64,000 nucleotides of DNA from Phycisphaerae bacterium (GTDB taxonomy: Bacteria > Planctomycetota > Phycisphaerae > UBA1845), in contig JAJDDQ010000031.1 in NCBI GenBank assembly GCA_029260215.1, positions 1 through 64,000 of the forward strand, in the 5' to 3' direction. Each line of letters opens with the position of its first letter. Positions within the stretch are counted from its first letter, which is position 1. This document shows, piece by piece, positions 54,227 to 62,782 of the stretch. A program made the translations under genes and the position numbers. A model generated the notes under the pieces. That model made no database searches. It was not told where the DNA came from and saw only the letters and a program-made list of their open reading frames with translations.

Positions 54227-56175
54227 TGGGTTTTCCCCTGACTGCGGAGGTCAAAGCGTTTGAGTGTGTCGCGCAGGTATTCGCCCATCCGTTGCGAGGC
54301 TTCGCTGAAACTTTCGACGAATCGCTTGTCGCGTGCCAACTGGCTTCTGGCCAACTGCGCGCCCTTGGCGTTGCTGGCGCTGAGCTTGCGGTCGGCGGTG
54401 AAGCGTTGAAGCTCCGCCAGTTGCGACGATGCGTTCACGATGCGAATCGCCCGGTGGCAACGTTGAATGCGCGTGCGCAAGTCGTCGACATGAACAATCT
54501 TGCGATTAAAAATCACCGGCTGGTCGATCAATCCTTCCAGCTCTGTCAGGGCTTCGTTCATCTGTTCACACAGATCGTGAATATGCTCGACCTCGCCGAT
54601 CCTGGATTCGATCTCGGCGCGGGCGGCCGCGAACCGCGACGTATCGTTCCAGTTGCAGGTTTTGCGATAATCGAACGCATCGGCTGGGAGCGGTTCGACA
54701 CAGAACCGATCAACGGCTTCACGAAGCGGCATGACATCGCTGCCGCGCATGCGTGCGCCGCCTTCGGTCGCGTCGATAATGCGTGCGCTCGTGCCGATGA
54801 AATCGCGCTCAAACTGTTCGAGATAGGTAAAGAGCAAATCGTCGGTGTAGGCGGTCCGCTCGTCGATGCCCTCAACTTTTCTCAGTATGCTGCGGTTGCG
54901 CACGATGCGCTCCCACTCCTTCGTCTCTATCGACACGAAACGGTTCGTCTCGCTCTGCCACGTTTTGTGGGCTTCGACACCGGGCACGTAGAAGCAATGA
55001 TTCGTAAACGCGAGGTCCTGCCCAATGAAGATGATCGGATCGCAGCCCATGTATCGCGCCAAATAGAAAGCCAGATGTGCCACGGTCGCACCAGCCTGCA
55101 GACCGTCTCGCTTGGCGAGTTTTTCTCCGATCAAATCAGACGCAAACGCACTGTGCAGCAGCGACACCGGACCCTTGAATTGATCGAGTACGTGCCACGT
55201 GACTTTAGGCTCTGCCACGAGGTGCACGTCGTGAAAATCCTCGATCCCGCCGAAAAACTGCCTGGATACGGAGTGAAAATCCAGGCTGGTGACAAAGTCC
55301 GGCACGATCCCGCGTTCCAGCAGCGGCTTGAACGTCGTCTGCACCGCGATGATGACAGCCTTGCCTTTGGCTTCGTGCAGGAGGTCAACGTTCTTGCGCA
55401 GCGACGGGCCTGCCGCCACAATCACGCAAGGCCGACCCGCAAACTTGTTCCGCAGAATGTCGATGGGCGGTGTGCGCAGACAATCGGGCAGGTTGTAGGC
55501 GATGTTCTGACAGGTGACGGCTGCGTTACCGACCAGAGTCAGCAGCGTCATGCGCGAGTAGGCGATCAGGTCGGTGATCATCTTGGCGGCTTCCGCCTGA
55601 AACGCGCCGGCCACCGCACGAGACGGTGCATGCACAACAATCTGCGCACCGAGCATCATCAGCGAGTTGTGCGGCTGAAGTTTTTCGTGCATGCACGACT
55701 TGTCCAGCCGATCGAGAATGACCAGCTTGTCCTCCCGGATCAGCTCGGAGAAATCCGTGACCGCGAAGGCTGTCGAAAGCGTTTCGATCGACGGCTCGGC
55801 CACCACGATGACCGCGTCACCCTTGAGACGACCGTACAGCGCGATGACATGGTGCCCCAAACCCATCCCACACACGACGAAGCAAAATCGCCCGTCGATT
55901 TCGACGGACTCGGCAAACTTGGCTGCCTCCTTCTGCGGATCGTATCGACTGTGCAGGTACGTTTTGCCGGAGGACGTCGATACACACGCCGTCCACGCCC
56001 CCGAGCGGGCAGCCTCTATCGACAAACGATCTTCGTCCGGAACTTCGTCAATGCGCTGAGCGAGTTGGGGATCCTTGCGGTACAGGGCGATCAGATTGCG
56101 CACAAAGATTTCGTGGTCTATGTCGGCGGGCGCAGCCGTCGCACTGCGTGGTCTGACGAGTGTGGGGACGTCCAT
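54223..56175 (-). CDS. Maf/DUF115 (MptE-like) protein
   Basis: A 650-residue cytosolic protein. The core is the MAF_flag10/DUF115 domain: PCVIVAAGPSLRKNVDLL (~243), VIIAVQTTFKPLLERGIVPDFVTSLD, and YMGCDPIIFIGQDLAFTNHCFYVPG. In Campylobacter, Clostridium and others these proteins add nonulosonic acids to flagellins ('motility accessory factor'). The fold is shared with 6-hydroxymethylpterin pyrophosphokinase MptE. N-terminal ~200 residues form another Rossmann-like region (FCFVVCGMGLGHHVIAL), and the C-terminus is helical. The coupled SPASM protein downstream strengthens a glycosylation role. No flagellin lies in the window. Confidence 0.82.
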   Translation of the reverse strand: MDVPTLVRPRSATAAPADIDHEIFVRNLIALYRKDPQLAQRIDEVPDEDRLSIEAARSGAWTACVSTSSGKTYLHSRYDPQKEAAKFAESVEIDGRFCFVVCGMGLGHHVIALYGRLKGDAVIVVAEPSIETLSTAFAVTDFSELIREDKLVILDRLDKSCMHEKLQPHNSLMMLGAQIVVHAPSRAVAGAFQAEAAKMITDLIAYSRMTLLTLVGNAAVTCQNIAYNLPDCLRTPPIDILRNKFAGRPCVIVAAGPSLRKNVDLLHEAKGKAVIIAVQTTFKPLLERGIVPDFVTSLDFHSVSRQFFGGIEDFHDVHLVAEPKVTWHVLDQFKGPVSLLHSAFASDLIGEKLAKRDGLQAGATVAHLAFYLARYMGCDPIIFIGQDLAFTNHCFYVPGVEAHKTWQSETNRFVSIETKEWERIVRNRSILRKVEGIDERTAYTDDLLFTYLEQFERDFIGTSARIIDATEGGARMRGSDVMPLREAVDRFCVEPLPADAFDYRKTCNWNDTSRFAAARAEIESRIGEVEHIHDLCEQMNEALTELEGLIDQPVIFNRKIVHVDDLRTRIQRCHRAIRIVNASSQLAELQRFTADRKLSASNAKGAQLARSQLARDKRFVESFSEASQRMGEYLRDTLKRFDLRSQGKTQ

Positions 56176-56214
56176 GTCCGCTCCGTAAGTACCTGAAACC
56201 GGGGATCGTGCCTG

Positions 56215-56850
56215 TTAATCGGCAAAAGTGCAGTCGAGTCTGGACGCCAATTTCAACCTGCGCAGGTATTGGCTTCGGCTGATTTCGACGGCTCCCAGTC
56301 GAACGAGGTGTGGCGTGGAGAATTGCGTGTCGAGCAGCTTGAAGCCGCGTTCGTTCATGCGCCGGACAAGATGTACAAGAGCCACCTTCGACGCATCCGT
56401 TTCCGTGTGAAACATCGATTCCCCACAGAACACGCCGCCAAGCGATACCCCGTAAAGCCCGCCGGCCAGCTTCCCCTCGCGGCGCGTCTCGACGCTGTGT
56501 GCGAATCCCATTTCATGAAGCCGTGTGTAGGCTTCGATGATCTCGGGGGATATCCACGTGCCGTCCTCGCGATCGGCACAACAGTGCATCACTTCTTCGA
56601 ACGACTGATCCACCGTCACCGTGAATCGGTCGGAATCACACCGCCTGCGCAGGTTCTTGGAGATGTACAAGCCGTCCAGCGGAATGATCGCGCGGGGATC
56701 GGGACAGAACCACATGATCTCGCCCGAATCGTCGGCCATCGGAAAGATGCCGGAGGCGTAGGCACCGAGCAGGATTTCGGGTTGAAGTTCCTCGCACATA
56801 GCCGGATCGAAAATCGGCGGACCGTTGGCGGATCGCCCAAGCCAAGCCAT
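56215..56850 (-). CDS. aat: Leucyl/phenylalanyl-tRNA-protein transferase
   Basis: Adds Leu or Phe to proteins with N-terminal Arg or Lys, marking them for ClpAP (bacterial N-end rule), in the cytosol. From the ATG at 56850 it is 211 residues. Family motifs are YASGIFPMADDSGEIMWFCPDPRAIIPLDG, TWISPEIIEAYTRLHEMGFAHSVE, GGLYGVSLGGVFCGESMFH and FKLLDTQFSTPHLVRLGAVEISRSQYL. It starts 5 bases after the stop of the small membrane gene; a longer frame reaching 56955 would overlap that gene and lacks homology. Confidence 0.92.
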   Translation of the reverse strand: MAWLGRSANGPPIFDPAMCEELQPEILLGAYASGIFPMADDSGEIMWFCPDPRAIIPLDGLYISKNLRRRCDSDRFTVTVDQSFEEVMHCCADREDGTWISPEIIEAYTRLHEMGFAHSVETRREGKLAGGLYGVSLGGVFCGESMFHTETDASKVALVHLVRRMNERGFKLLDTQFSTPHLVRLGAVEISRSQYLRRLKLASRLDCTFAD

Positions 56851-56855
56851 CCTGA

Positions 56856-57224
56856 CTACGCACCGGTGACAATCTGAAAACGCAGCTTCCAGAAGGCATA
56901 GAACATAATGATCGTCAGCGACAGAACCCCCGTCCCGATGAAGAAGCCGATCCACGACTTGCCGCTGTCCTTGTTACGACGCTGGCCTGCGCTGTTGAAA
57001 CCGAGTCCCAAACCCACGACGCTCAAACCCCCTGCCGCCAGCACACAGCCCAGAATAATAATCTGAAACATGCCTTCTTTACCGTACGGGATGGCTCGAA
57101 GCTCGTGGTTGTAGTTGCGGAAAAGCGCAGCAAAACCAGCCAGGCAAGGAACGATCGCGGCGATGGATGCTGTGAGGCCGAACCGCGCCTGCACGTCGAA
57201 TTTGCGTAGACTTGGCATGCCCAT
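56856..57224 (-). CDS. Small three-helix membrane protein
   Basis: I do not recognise a family. The 122-residue product has a short cytoplasmic start (MGMPSLRKFDVQARFG) and three hydrophobic helices (TASIAAIVPCLAGFAALF, FQIIILGCVLAAGGLSVVGLGLGF, IGFFIGTGVLSLTIIMFYAFW). A basic loop (NSAGQRRNKDSGKSW) lies between the second and third. GGAG precedes the ATG by nine bases. It is in the same operon as aat, five bases upstream of it. Confidence 0.65.
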   Translation of the reverse strand: MGMPSLRKFDVQARFGLTASIAAIVPCLAGFAALFRNYNHELRAIPYGKEGMFQIIILGCVLAAGGLSVVGLGLGFNSAGQRRNKDSGKSWIGFFIGTGVLSLTIIMFYAFWKLRFQIVTGA

Positions 57225-57314
57225 TTGTTATGACTCCGGTGTTGATTGAATACATCGTCGCGACTGAATGATCCTTGGCAATCGTATGTTCACGGTCAAG
57301 TCGAGTCCAGCCGG

Positions 57315-58430
57315 TTATCGGGCGGCGGTCTGAATTGCCAGGATCGCGTAGGCTGACACAAGGTGCGGGTTGCCTTCAAACCAACGATCGCTGTCGTTCA
57401 CCCAACTGCCGTCCGATCGCTGTCGCTTGCACAATTTTTCGCACAATTCCCGCCGCCACAGATGAGGCGAGCCGGCGGCGTCCGCAATGGTCTCGTCGCC
57501 CCATGTGTCCAACGCCCGGGCGAACGTGTGATAATAGTAGTATAGGCCTTCCTGAGACCGGGCGGCGGGCATGTTGGGGTTGGCGTCGAGCGTATAGTGC
57601 TGGCGAAACCAGTCGAACGCGGCACGCACGCGCCGATCGTCGCGAGACAGCCCGGCGTAGAGCATGCTCTTGAACCCGGCGTAGGTCATTGATCCATAGC
57701 TGCGCAGGACTTTTTTCCCACCGATCGACTCGACACCCGCCTTGCTCTCGCCGTCGTTGGCCGGCGTGTAGATGAATCCGCCGTCGCTTGCACCGCGTGC
57801 GAACTTCTGATCGTTGTGTTCCGCCAACATCTGCGAACGTGAAATGAAGACCAGCGCTTTCTGATACGCAGGATCATCCCTGGACAAGCCGCTTTGCTTG
57901 AGCGCTTCGAGCATCATCTGCGTGTTAGACAGATCGGGCCTCTTGTGCGAACCGTATCCCGCGCCGCCGTACCACGAATTGGTCTTATCGATACTCTCAG
58001 CCTCGTCCCACTGGCCCTTTTTCAAGAACGCCTGCGCGGATTGGATGACCGTATGGTGCTCAGCCTGTCGCGTGGCGGATAGTGCCATGACTGCGACACT
58101 CGTGTAGTAGTTGTTCAAGCCGCGATCGGGTACGTAGATGCCGCCGTCGGATTGCACGTTCCGAAGAATGAATCGAATCGCTCGCTTGGACACAGGATGC
58201 CCAGGCCCGTAATCCGGCGATTGGATGAAACACTTAGCCACCAACGATGTGATGGCTGGATCGCTCCGTCCTCGATCCTCCCAGCCGCCGTCGGCCTGCT
58301 GCGTGGCTGCTAGAAACACCAAGCCTCGATCTACAGCGGCCTTCGTTTGTGCGCGCCAGTCAGTCTCGTCAGCCGGACAGATGGCCGCACAAGCTAAAAC
58401 CGTGACAGCTAAACCATATTTGAGAACCAT
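57315..58430 (-). CDS. Secreted prenyltransferase/squalene-oxidase-repeat protein
   Basis: A 371-residue exported protein; the signal peptide is MVLKYGLAVTVLACAAICPA. It has the alpha/alpha-toroid repeats of terpene cyclases and prenyltransferases, with QW-type motifs ATQQADGGWED, NVQSDGGIYV and KRQRSDGSWVND. The DxDD or metal-binding catalytic motifs of cyclases are not evident. With a signal peptide it is more likely an extracytoplasmic binding protein than a cyclase. Such genes are frequent in planctomycetes. No hopanoid gene is adjacent, although a GT2 transferase lies three genes away. Confidence 0.8.
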   Translation of the reverse strand: MVLKYGLAVTVLACAAICPADETDWRAQTKAAVDRGLVFLAATQQADGGWEDRGRSDPAITSLVAKCFIQSPDYGPGHPVSKRAIRFILRNVQSDGGIYVPDRGLNNYYTSVAVMALSATRQAEHHTVIQSAQAFLKKGQWDEAESIDKTNSWYGGAGYGSHKRPDLSNTQMMLEALKQSGLSRDDPAYQKALVFISRSQMLAEHNDQKFARGASDGGFIYTPANDGESKAGVESIGGKKVLRSYGSMTYAGFKSMLYAGLSRDDRRVRAAFDWFRQHYTLDANPNMPAARSQEGLYYYYHTFARALDTWGDETIADAAGSPHLWRRELCEKLCKRQRSDGSWVNDSDRWFEGNPHLVSAYAILAIQTAAR

Positions 58431-58504
58431 GCTCGGATGATAGTATTCCGGGAAGGCGGTGGCCAGCCTGGTCAGTCCCGAGAGGGTCAGCGTAATGTGA
58501 CCGT

Positions 58505-58578
58505 GGCTTGCCGATTAGCGGATGCTACGATGTCATGGGGCGCTCTCTTTGGAGGCAGTGCCCGCTAATCGGCAAGCC
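58505..58578. repeat. 17-bp perfect inverted repeat
   Basis: GGCTTGCCGATTAGCGG (58505-58521) and its exact complement CCGCTAATCGGCAAGCC (58562-58578), 40 bases apart. They lie in the 204-base gap between two - genes. Unrelated in sequence to the other repeat families in the window. Confidence 0.7.
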
Positions 58579-58634
58579 GCTACCAGCTCGTAAACCGTAG
58601 TCGGGCTGGGGGCCACATTCGCGAAAAACACACC

Positions 58635-59207
58635 TCAATGGTTGCGACGGGACGCGCGGCGGATGCGTTCGTATTCTTCGAGCCAGGCATCGTCCACAAT
58701 GGACGCATCCTCGGGCGGCGGATGACGCCTGAGCTGACCCGCACTATGCCCTGCGAGCAAGAACATCACGGTGGCAGCCGCCGCCAACGTGATCGAAACC
58801 AGCATGCCGAACCAGTGTGGACCGACCGCCCAGTAGCCGACGGTCGCTGCCAGGTGAATCAGGGCGAGCACGCCCGTCACGAACAAAGCCGCCCGCCCGC
58901 TGCCGCGCTGCTCACCTTGCAGACCTATGCCCAACGCGGCCATAGCCAATCCACCACAGAACGATGCCAACACGTTGATCGTATCGAGGGTCAGTGCGCG
59001 ATTCGGCTCAGCCCAATAATCCGCGAATCGCTCGATGGGCACGCTCGCATCGTTTTGCAATCGGCCGCTAAGGAACCAGTAGGCCGCCGCCGCCAGGAAA
59101 TAGAGCACGCCGACAAATTGAAACACAACGCCCGTGCCGGTCACGAACGCACGCGGTGTATCGCGTTCACTCGGTTCGCCCCGGTTGGCCTGCGTGTCAT
59201 CCGGCAT
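58635..59207 (-). CDS. Four-helix membrane protein of unknown function
   Basis: No family recognised. 190 residues from the ATG at 59207, which overlaps the end of the glycosyltransferase gene by 11 bases. The N-terminal ~20 residues are polar (MPDDTQANRGEPSERDT). Four hydrophobic segments follow (TGVVFQFVGVLYFLAAAAYWFL, LDTINVLASFCGGLAMAALGIGL, AALFVTGVLALIHLAATVGYW, FGMLVSITLAAAATVMFLLAG). The tail is cytoplasmic and charged (VDDAWLEEYERIRRASRRNH). Likely co-translated with the glycosyltransferase. Confidence 0.65.
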   Translation of the reverse strand: MPDDTQANRGEPSERDTPRAFVTGTGVVFQFVGVLYFLAAAAYWFLSGRLQNDASVPIERFADYWAEPNRALTLDTINVLASFCGGLAMAALGIGLQGEQRGSGRAALFVTGVLALIHLAATVGYWAVGPHWFGMLVSITLAAAATVMFLLAGHSAGQLRRHPPPEDASIVDDAWLEEYERIRRASRRNH

Positions 59208-60420
59208 GAGCGGTCGCTTTGGTCGTTTGTGCGTGGTAGGACGTTCCCCGCCAGGTCGTCGCACCGAAGCCCAGCGTCTTGCGCAGCGCGTTCATAAGAA
59301 TACCGAAACAAAACAGGGCGGCCCCGGTGTAGGTAAGCGATCGCCACCAAGGTGCCCCGATCATCCGGTAGTAACGAAAAATAACCGTCTGAAGCATAAA
59401 CCAGCAGGCCGACGATGTCGCAAGCACCCACCACCACTGCGACGGCTGTTCCGGATTCCCGACGGCCAGCATAACGGCAGAAGCCACCACAGAGACGACC
59501 GGGAGGATGCTAAACACCGTCAGCACCGCAGCCGCTCGAATGACGCGCCGCGGAGATTGAAAACACCCCAGATAAATACGCGTCCAGCCCAGCCACACTT
59601 CCATGAAGGATGCGTACATACGCGTCGTGTACAAATCGCGATTCTGCATCGCCACCAACCGCACGCCACTTTCCTTGGCCAGCCGGGCCATCTCGATGTC
59701 TTCGTTCAACGCGTGTCGCACGCGATCATGCCCATGCCCGCCGATGCGTTCGTAAATATCCCGCCGAAGCAGCATGAACGCACCGTTGGCGTACGCTTCC
59801 TTGCGCTTGGGATTGTTCACCCGGTGCGGTTGATGCCAGATCATAAGGATCGCGGTACAGACGGGCTGAATCATCGCCTCCCACACGCAGCTCGGCTTGA
59901 TCACCGGGATAAGCGAAAGGAATTCCACCTGATGCTCAAGCGTGTATTGCATCGCTACCGAAATGGTCCGCTTGGAAACCTGCTCGCAGTCCGCATCGCT
60001 GAACAACAAATACGCGCCGTCAGCCGACGCAACACCCACACGCATCGCGTTGACCTTGCCCATCCAGCCAGCCGGCAGTTCGGTAATCGTGTGAACGCGA
60101 AGCCGATCCTTGAACTCCGTCGCCAGTGATTCGAGAATCTCGCCCGTGCGGTCGCAACTTCGATCGTTCACAATGATGACTTCGAAATTCGGATAATCCT
60201 GTGCGAGCAGGGACCGGACGCAAGTCTCAATGCACGACTCCTCGTCCTTGGCAGCCACCAGCACCGACACCTTCGGCGCGTTGGCGGGCTGCCCGCTGTA
60301 CGTCGAAGCGGAAAGCACGTCGCACTTGCGCTGCACGCGGGTCAAATTCTCGTGCCGAAGCGCCCAGGCGAGCGTAAGCAGCCCGCACACCGACCACCAG
60401 ATTGTCAGCATTGTATCCAT
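59197..60420 (-). CDS. GT2/GT21-type membrane glycosyltransferase
   Basis: A 407-residue processive-type or ceramide-glucosyltransferase-like enzyme. One N-terminal helix (MLTIWWSVCGLLTLAWAL) precedes the GT-A domain: VSVLVAAKDEESCIETCVRSLLAQDYPNFEVIIVNDRSCDRTGEIL, the metal motif LLFSDADCEQ, and the acceptor-base region HALNEDIEMARLAKESG. Three or four C-terminal helices follow. This layout is that of HpnI- or GT21-like enzymes that glycosylate lipids at the inner membrane. Acceptor unknown. Second gene of an operon beginning with the multi-pass protein at 61818. Confidence 0.85.
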   Translation of the reverse strand: MDTMLTIWWSVCGLLTLAWALRHENLTRVQRKCDVLSASTYSGQPANAPKVSVLVAAKDEESCIETCVRSLLAQDYPNFEVIIVNDRSCDRTGEILESLATEFKDRLRVHTITELPAGWMGKVNAMRVGVASADGAYLLFSDADCEQVSKRTISVAMQYTLEHQVEFLSLIPVIKPSCVWEAMIQPVCTAILMIWHQPHRVNNPKRKEAYANGAFMLLRRDIYERIGGHGHDRVRHALNEDIEMARLAKESGVRLVAMQNRDLYTTRMYASFMEVWLGWTRIYLGCFQSPRRVIRAAAVLTVFSILPVVSVVASAVMLAVGNPEQPSQWWWVLATSSACWFMLQTVIFRYYRMIGAPWWRSLTYTGAALFCFGILMNALRKTLGFGATTWRGTSYHAQTTKATAHAG

Positions 60421-60459
60421 GAGAGATTCCGTCAGGCCGACGCTGAGAAGATCGACGTT

Positions 60460-61818
60460 CTAACCGGCGTTGATCACAGGCAGAGACAAGTCGCCGCCCG
60501 GTTCGACCTTGTTGACCGGCGAAGCGCCGCCGCTGGCTGACTCGTCGCGATCCTCGCCGTCCAAGGCGATTTCCGAAAGCTCCGTGCCGTCATTGTCCCT
60601 TCGCAAAAGAAAAAACGCGACAGTACTGCCCGAAAAGTAAAAGGACGCAAGCAGCGACCAGACGACCAACCCCAGAAGCGACACCCAAAGACCAATCAAA
60701 CCAGCCGCCATCCAATCCGCCCCTTGCACGGAACCTGGAATTGCGTGCAGAGATTCAAACGTGGGAACATCCCAAAGTGCAGTCAGCTTGTTCGCACTGC
60801 CGGGCCTCGACGCCAAGGCGCTGCCCCAACCAACGAAAAAGTGCGTACTCGCCGCCGTCAGCCAAGCTGCAAAAGACGCAAATAGCCATCCAAACGCCCC
60901 GCACACGGTCAGCCAGCCGGCATACCAGAGCGAGCGCAGCGGTCTGGCTGACACGTAATTGAAACTGCGCGAGACGGCGTCGAATGCGTCCGAGCCTTCC
61001 ACAGCAATCGCCGGGCAAAACAGACTGCCGCCCGCGACCGTCCCCATCGCCATCACAGCCACAACAAAACCGCCGACCAGAGCAACGACGAAGAGCAATC
61101 CGCCGAGCAAATCGCCGACCCACGGAATCGACAGAATCGCCCCGTCGACGATGAGCATCACACCAACAACCAGACCCACGCAAATCGGTAGCAGCGGAGC
61201 GGTGAACAGGTTCCCCAGATTGGCTCGGGCGAAACGGACCGCTTCACCCACACTGATTTTTTCGTCGCGCGCAATCTCAATGGCAGCCATCCGGCAGATC
61301 GCGCCGCCCACAAGCGTCCAAGCCAACATCATCACGGGGACAAAGAACAGGGTATAGACGTAATGATATCGCAACATCCACGCAGCCGCCCGCCCCATCA
61401 GCACAACGTTCGACAGCACACCGCGCGCCGCATGCCCGCCGACATCCGCGTTCACGCTCGCCGATTCCTCAAGCCCCCCACGACCCAGCAAACGGCCATA
61501 CCGCACGGATTCAATCGCGTCGCGCAAGTACTCCATCTCAATCGCACTGAACGCCTGAAACACACCTGCCGACCCCGACGCATCGCCCGCCTCGCCGGTC
61601 AACGCCAGCCTCGGCGCATCAACATCCACACCCCAGCCCGCACCGGTCCAGATCAGATCGAGCGTCGTACCCCACACAAGCGTGGCGAGAATCGCGCCCA
61701 GCGCAAGAAAAACCTTGCCCGCATGCGCTGCCAGCGAAAAAGTGTGCAGAATCGACGACAGACCGCTCGATTCCGTCCAGCAGACCTGTTCCGTGTGGGT
61801 CGATGACGTCGGCTTCAT
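60460..61818 (-). CDS. Large multi-pass membrane protein
   Basis: 452 residues from the ATG at 61818 (MKPTSSTHTEQVCW), with GGAGC six bases upstream. About seven to eight hydrophobic helices are visible, including KVFLALGAILATLVWGTTLDLIW, YTLFFVPVMMLAWTLVGGAICRMAAIEIARDEKISVGEAVRFA, and LLGGLLFVVALVGGFVVAVMAMGTVAGG. A soluble periplasmic segment lies at ~75-160. The ISVGEAVRFA...GSDAFDAVSRSFNYV pattern recalls DUF4013/YihY-like bacterial membrane proteins of unknown role. The C-terminus is acidic and cytoplasmic. 39 bases separate it from the glycosyltransferase gene. Confidence 0.7.
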   Translation of the reverse strand: MKPTSSTHTEQVCWTESSGLSSILHTFSLAAHAGKVFLALGAILATLVWGTTLDLIWTGAGWGVDVDAPRLALTGEAGDASGSAGVFQAFSAIEMEYLRDAIESVRYGRLLGRGGLEESASVNADVGGHAARGVLSNVVLMGRAAAWMLRYHYVYTLFFVPVMMLAWTLVGGAICRMAAIEIARDEKISVGEAVRFARANLGNLFTAPLLPICVGLVVGVMLIVDGAILSIPWVGDLLGGLLFVVALVGGFVVAVMAMGTVAGGSLFCPAIAVEGSDAFDAVSRSFNYVSARPLRSLWYAGWLTVCGAFGWLFASFAAWLTAASTHFFVGWGSALASRPGSANKLTALWDVPTFESLHAIPGSVQGADWMAAGLIGLWVSLLGLVVWSLLASFYFSGSTVAFFLLRRDNDGTELSEIALDGEDRDESASGGASPVNKVEPGGDLSLPVINAG

Positions 61819-62051
61819 GTTGCCGCTCCGAAGCCATAAAAAAACAATGCGAACGCGCCTCGGACGGAAGTATAGCTGGATGTTGCCGTCACGCCACCAA
61901 ACAACCCAACCCATCGAATCCAAGCGCATCGCAAGCCATAACCACGCCCCCAGGAGTATTCAAAAAGCATCCCGAAGCACTGCCGTTGGATCGCGACACA
62001 CGAATTCACCTGTTGCCGCGAGGTCCGCATTCGCAAAAAAAACACTCAGCC

Positions 62052-62080
62052 TTGACTTTCACTGTTTTGTGCTGTATATT
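62052..62080 (+). promoter_or_regulatory. Sigma70-type promoter of the GbsR-like gene
   Basis: TTGACT (62052-62057) and TATATT (62075-62080) separated by 17 bases, about 30 bases before the ATG at 62110. This is the best promoter match in the window. Confidence 0.65.
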
Positions 62081-62094
62081 CTGTATTAACAGAA
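62079..62094. promoter_or_regulatory. Palindromic operator candidate
   Basis: TTCTGT-ATTA-ACAGAA, a perfect 6-bp inverted repeat, overlaps the end of the -10 box and the expected transcription start. The location suits autorepression by the regulator encoded just downstream. Confidence 0.5.
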
Positions 62095-62109
62095 ACAGGA
62101 GAAACACAC

Positions 62110-62643
62110 ATGGCCAACATGACTCCCGCGACACAAGGGTTCATCCTTCATTGGGGCGAAATGGGCACAAAGTGGGGCATCAACCGCACCGTAGCGCAAA
62201 TCCACGCCCTGCTGTACCTCTCCCCGAAACCACTGGATGCCGAGCAAATCGCCGAAACACTCTCGGTGGCCCGATCCAACGTAAGCAACAGCCTGCGCGA
62301 GCTTCAAAGCTGGAACATCGTCAAGGTCGTGCATGTCATGGGCGATCGCCGCGACCACTATGAATCGATGAAAGACGTGTGGGAGATGTTCCAGGTCATC
62401 CTCGACGAACGAAAAAAACGGGAGATCGACCCCACACTGGCTGTCTTGCGCGATCTGACTGCCAAGGCCCAAAAATCCGGCATCAAAGACGCCTACACGC
62501 ACGAACGCTTGAACGACATGCTCGGATTTTTCGAGTCCATGACCACATGGTACGCGCATATTCGTCGGATGCCGACAAAGGCGTTTATCAGATTCGTGAA
62601 GATGGGCGACAAGGTTCGCAAACTACTGGGGCTTGCATCATGA
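62110..62643 (+). CDS. GbsR/MarR-type transcriptional regulator
   Basis: A 177-residue winged-helix protein of the GbsR family. AGGAGA precedes the ATG by seven bases. FILHWGEMGTKWGINRTVAQIHALLYLSPKPLDAEQIAETLSVARSNVSNSLRELQSWNIVKVVHVMGDRRDHYES spans the DNA-binding domain and wing. The C-terminal part is a helical dimerisation arm. GbsR in Bacillus senses choline and represses betaine genes, but many relatives control other functions. Here a palindrome sits on its own promoter, and an SDR gene follows 139 bases downstream. Confidence 0.87.
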   Translation: MANMTPATQGFILHWGEMGTKWGINRTVAQIHALLYLSPKPLDAEQIAETLSVARSNVSNSLRELQSWNIVKVVHVMGDRRDHYESMKDVWEMFQVILDERKKREIDPTLAVLRDLTAKAQKSGIKDAYTHERLNDMLGFFESMTTWYAHIRRMPTKAFIRFVKMGDKVRKLLGLAS

Positions 62644-62782
62644 CAGAACAAGCCAATACCGCAGATTGCAGCAATCAAAACGGTTAGGCAATTCACGACA
62701 ACCCTCTTGTGTTCCCGCTCGCGTAAAGCGTTTGACGGTCCCTGGAGGCTTTGAAGAAGCCTTGCCGCTCGGAGACAACTCA

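Noticed and set aside
53860-56196. Plus-strand open frame of 778 codons
   Set aside because: Antisense to the SPASM and Maf/DUF115 genes, which carry recognisable motifs, signals and coupling.
62640-62687. 15-residue frame overlapping the GbsR stop by ATGA
   Set aside because: Too short and polar (MTEQANTADCSNQNG) to support as a gene. It has no own ribosome site beyond coupling. Possibly a vestige.
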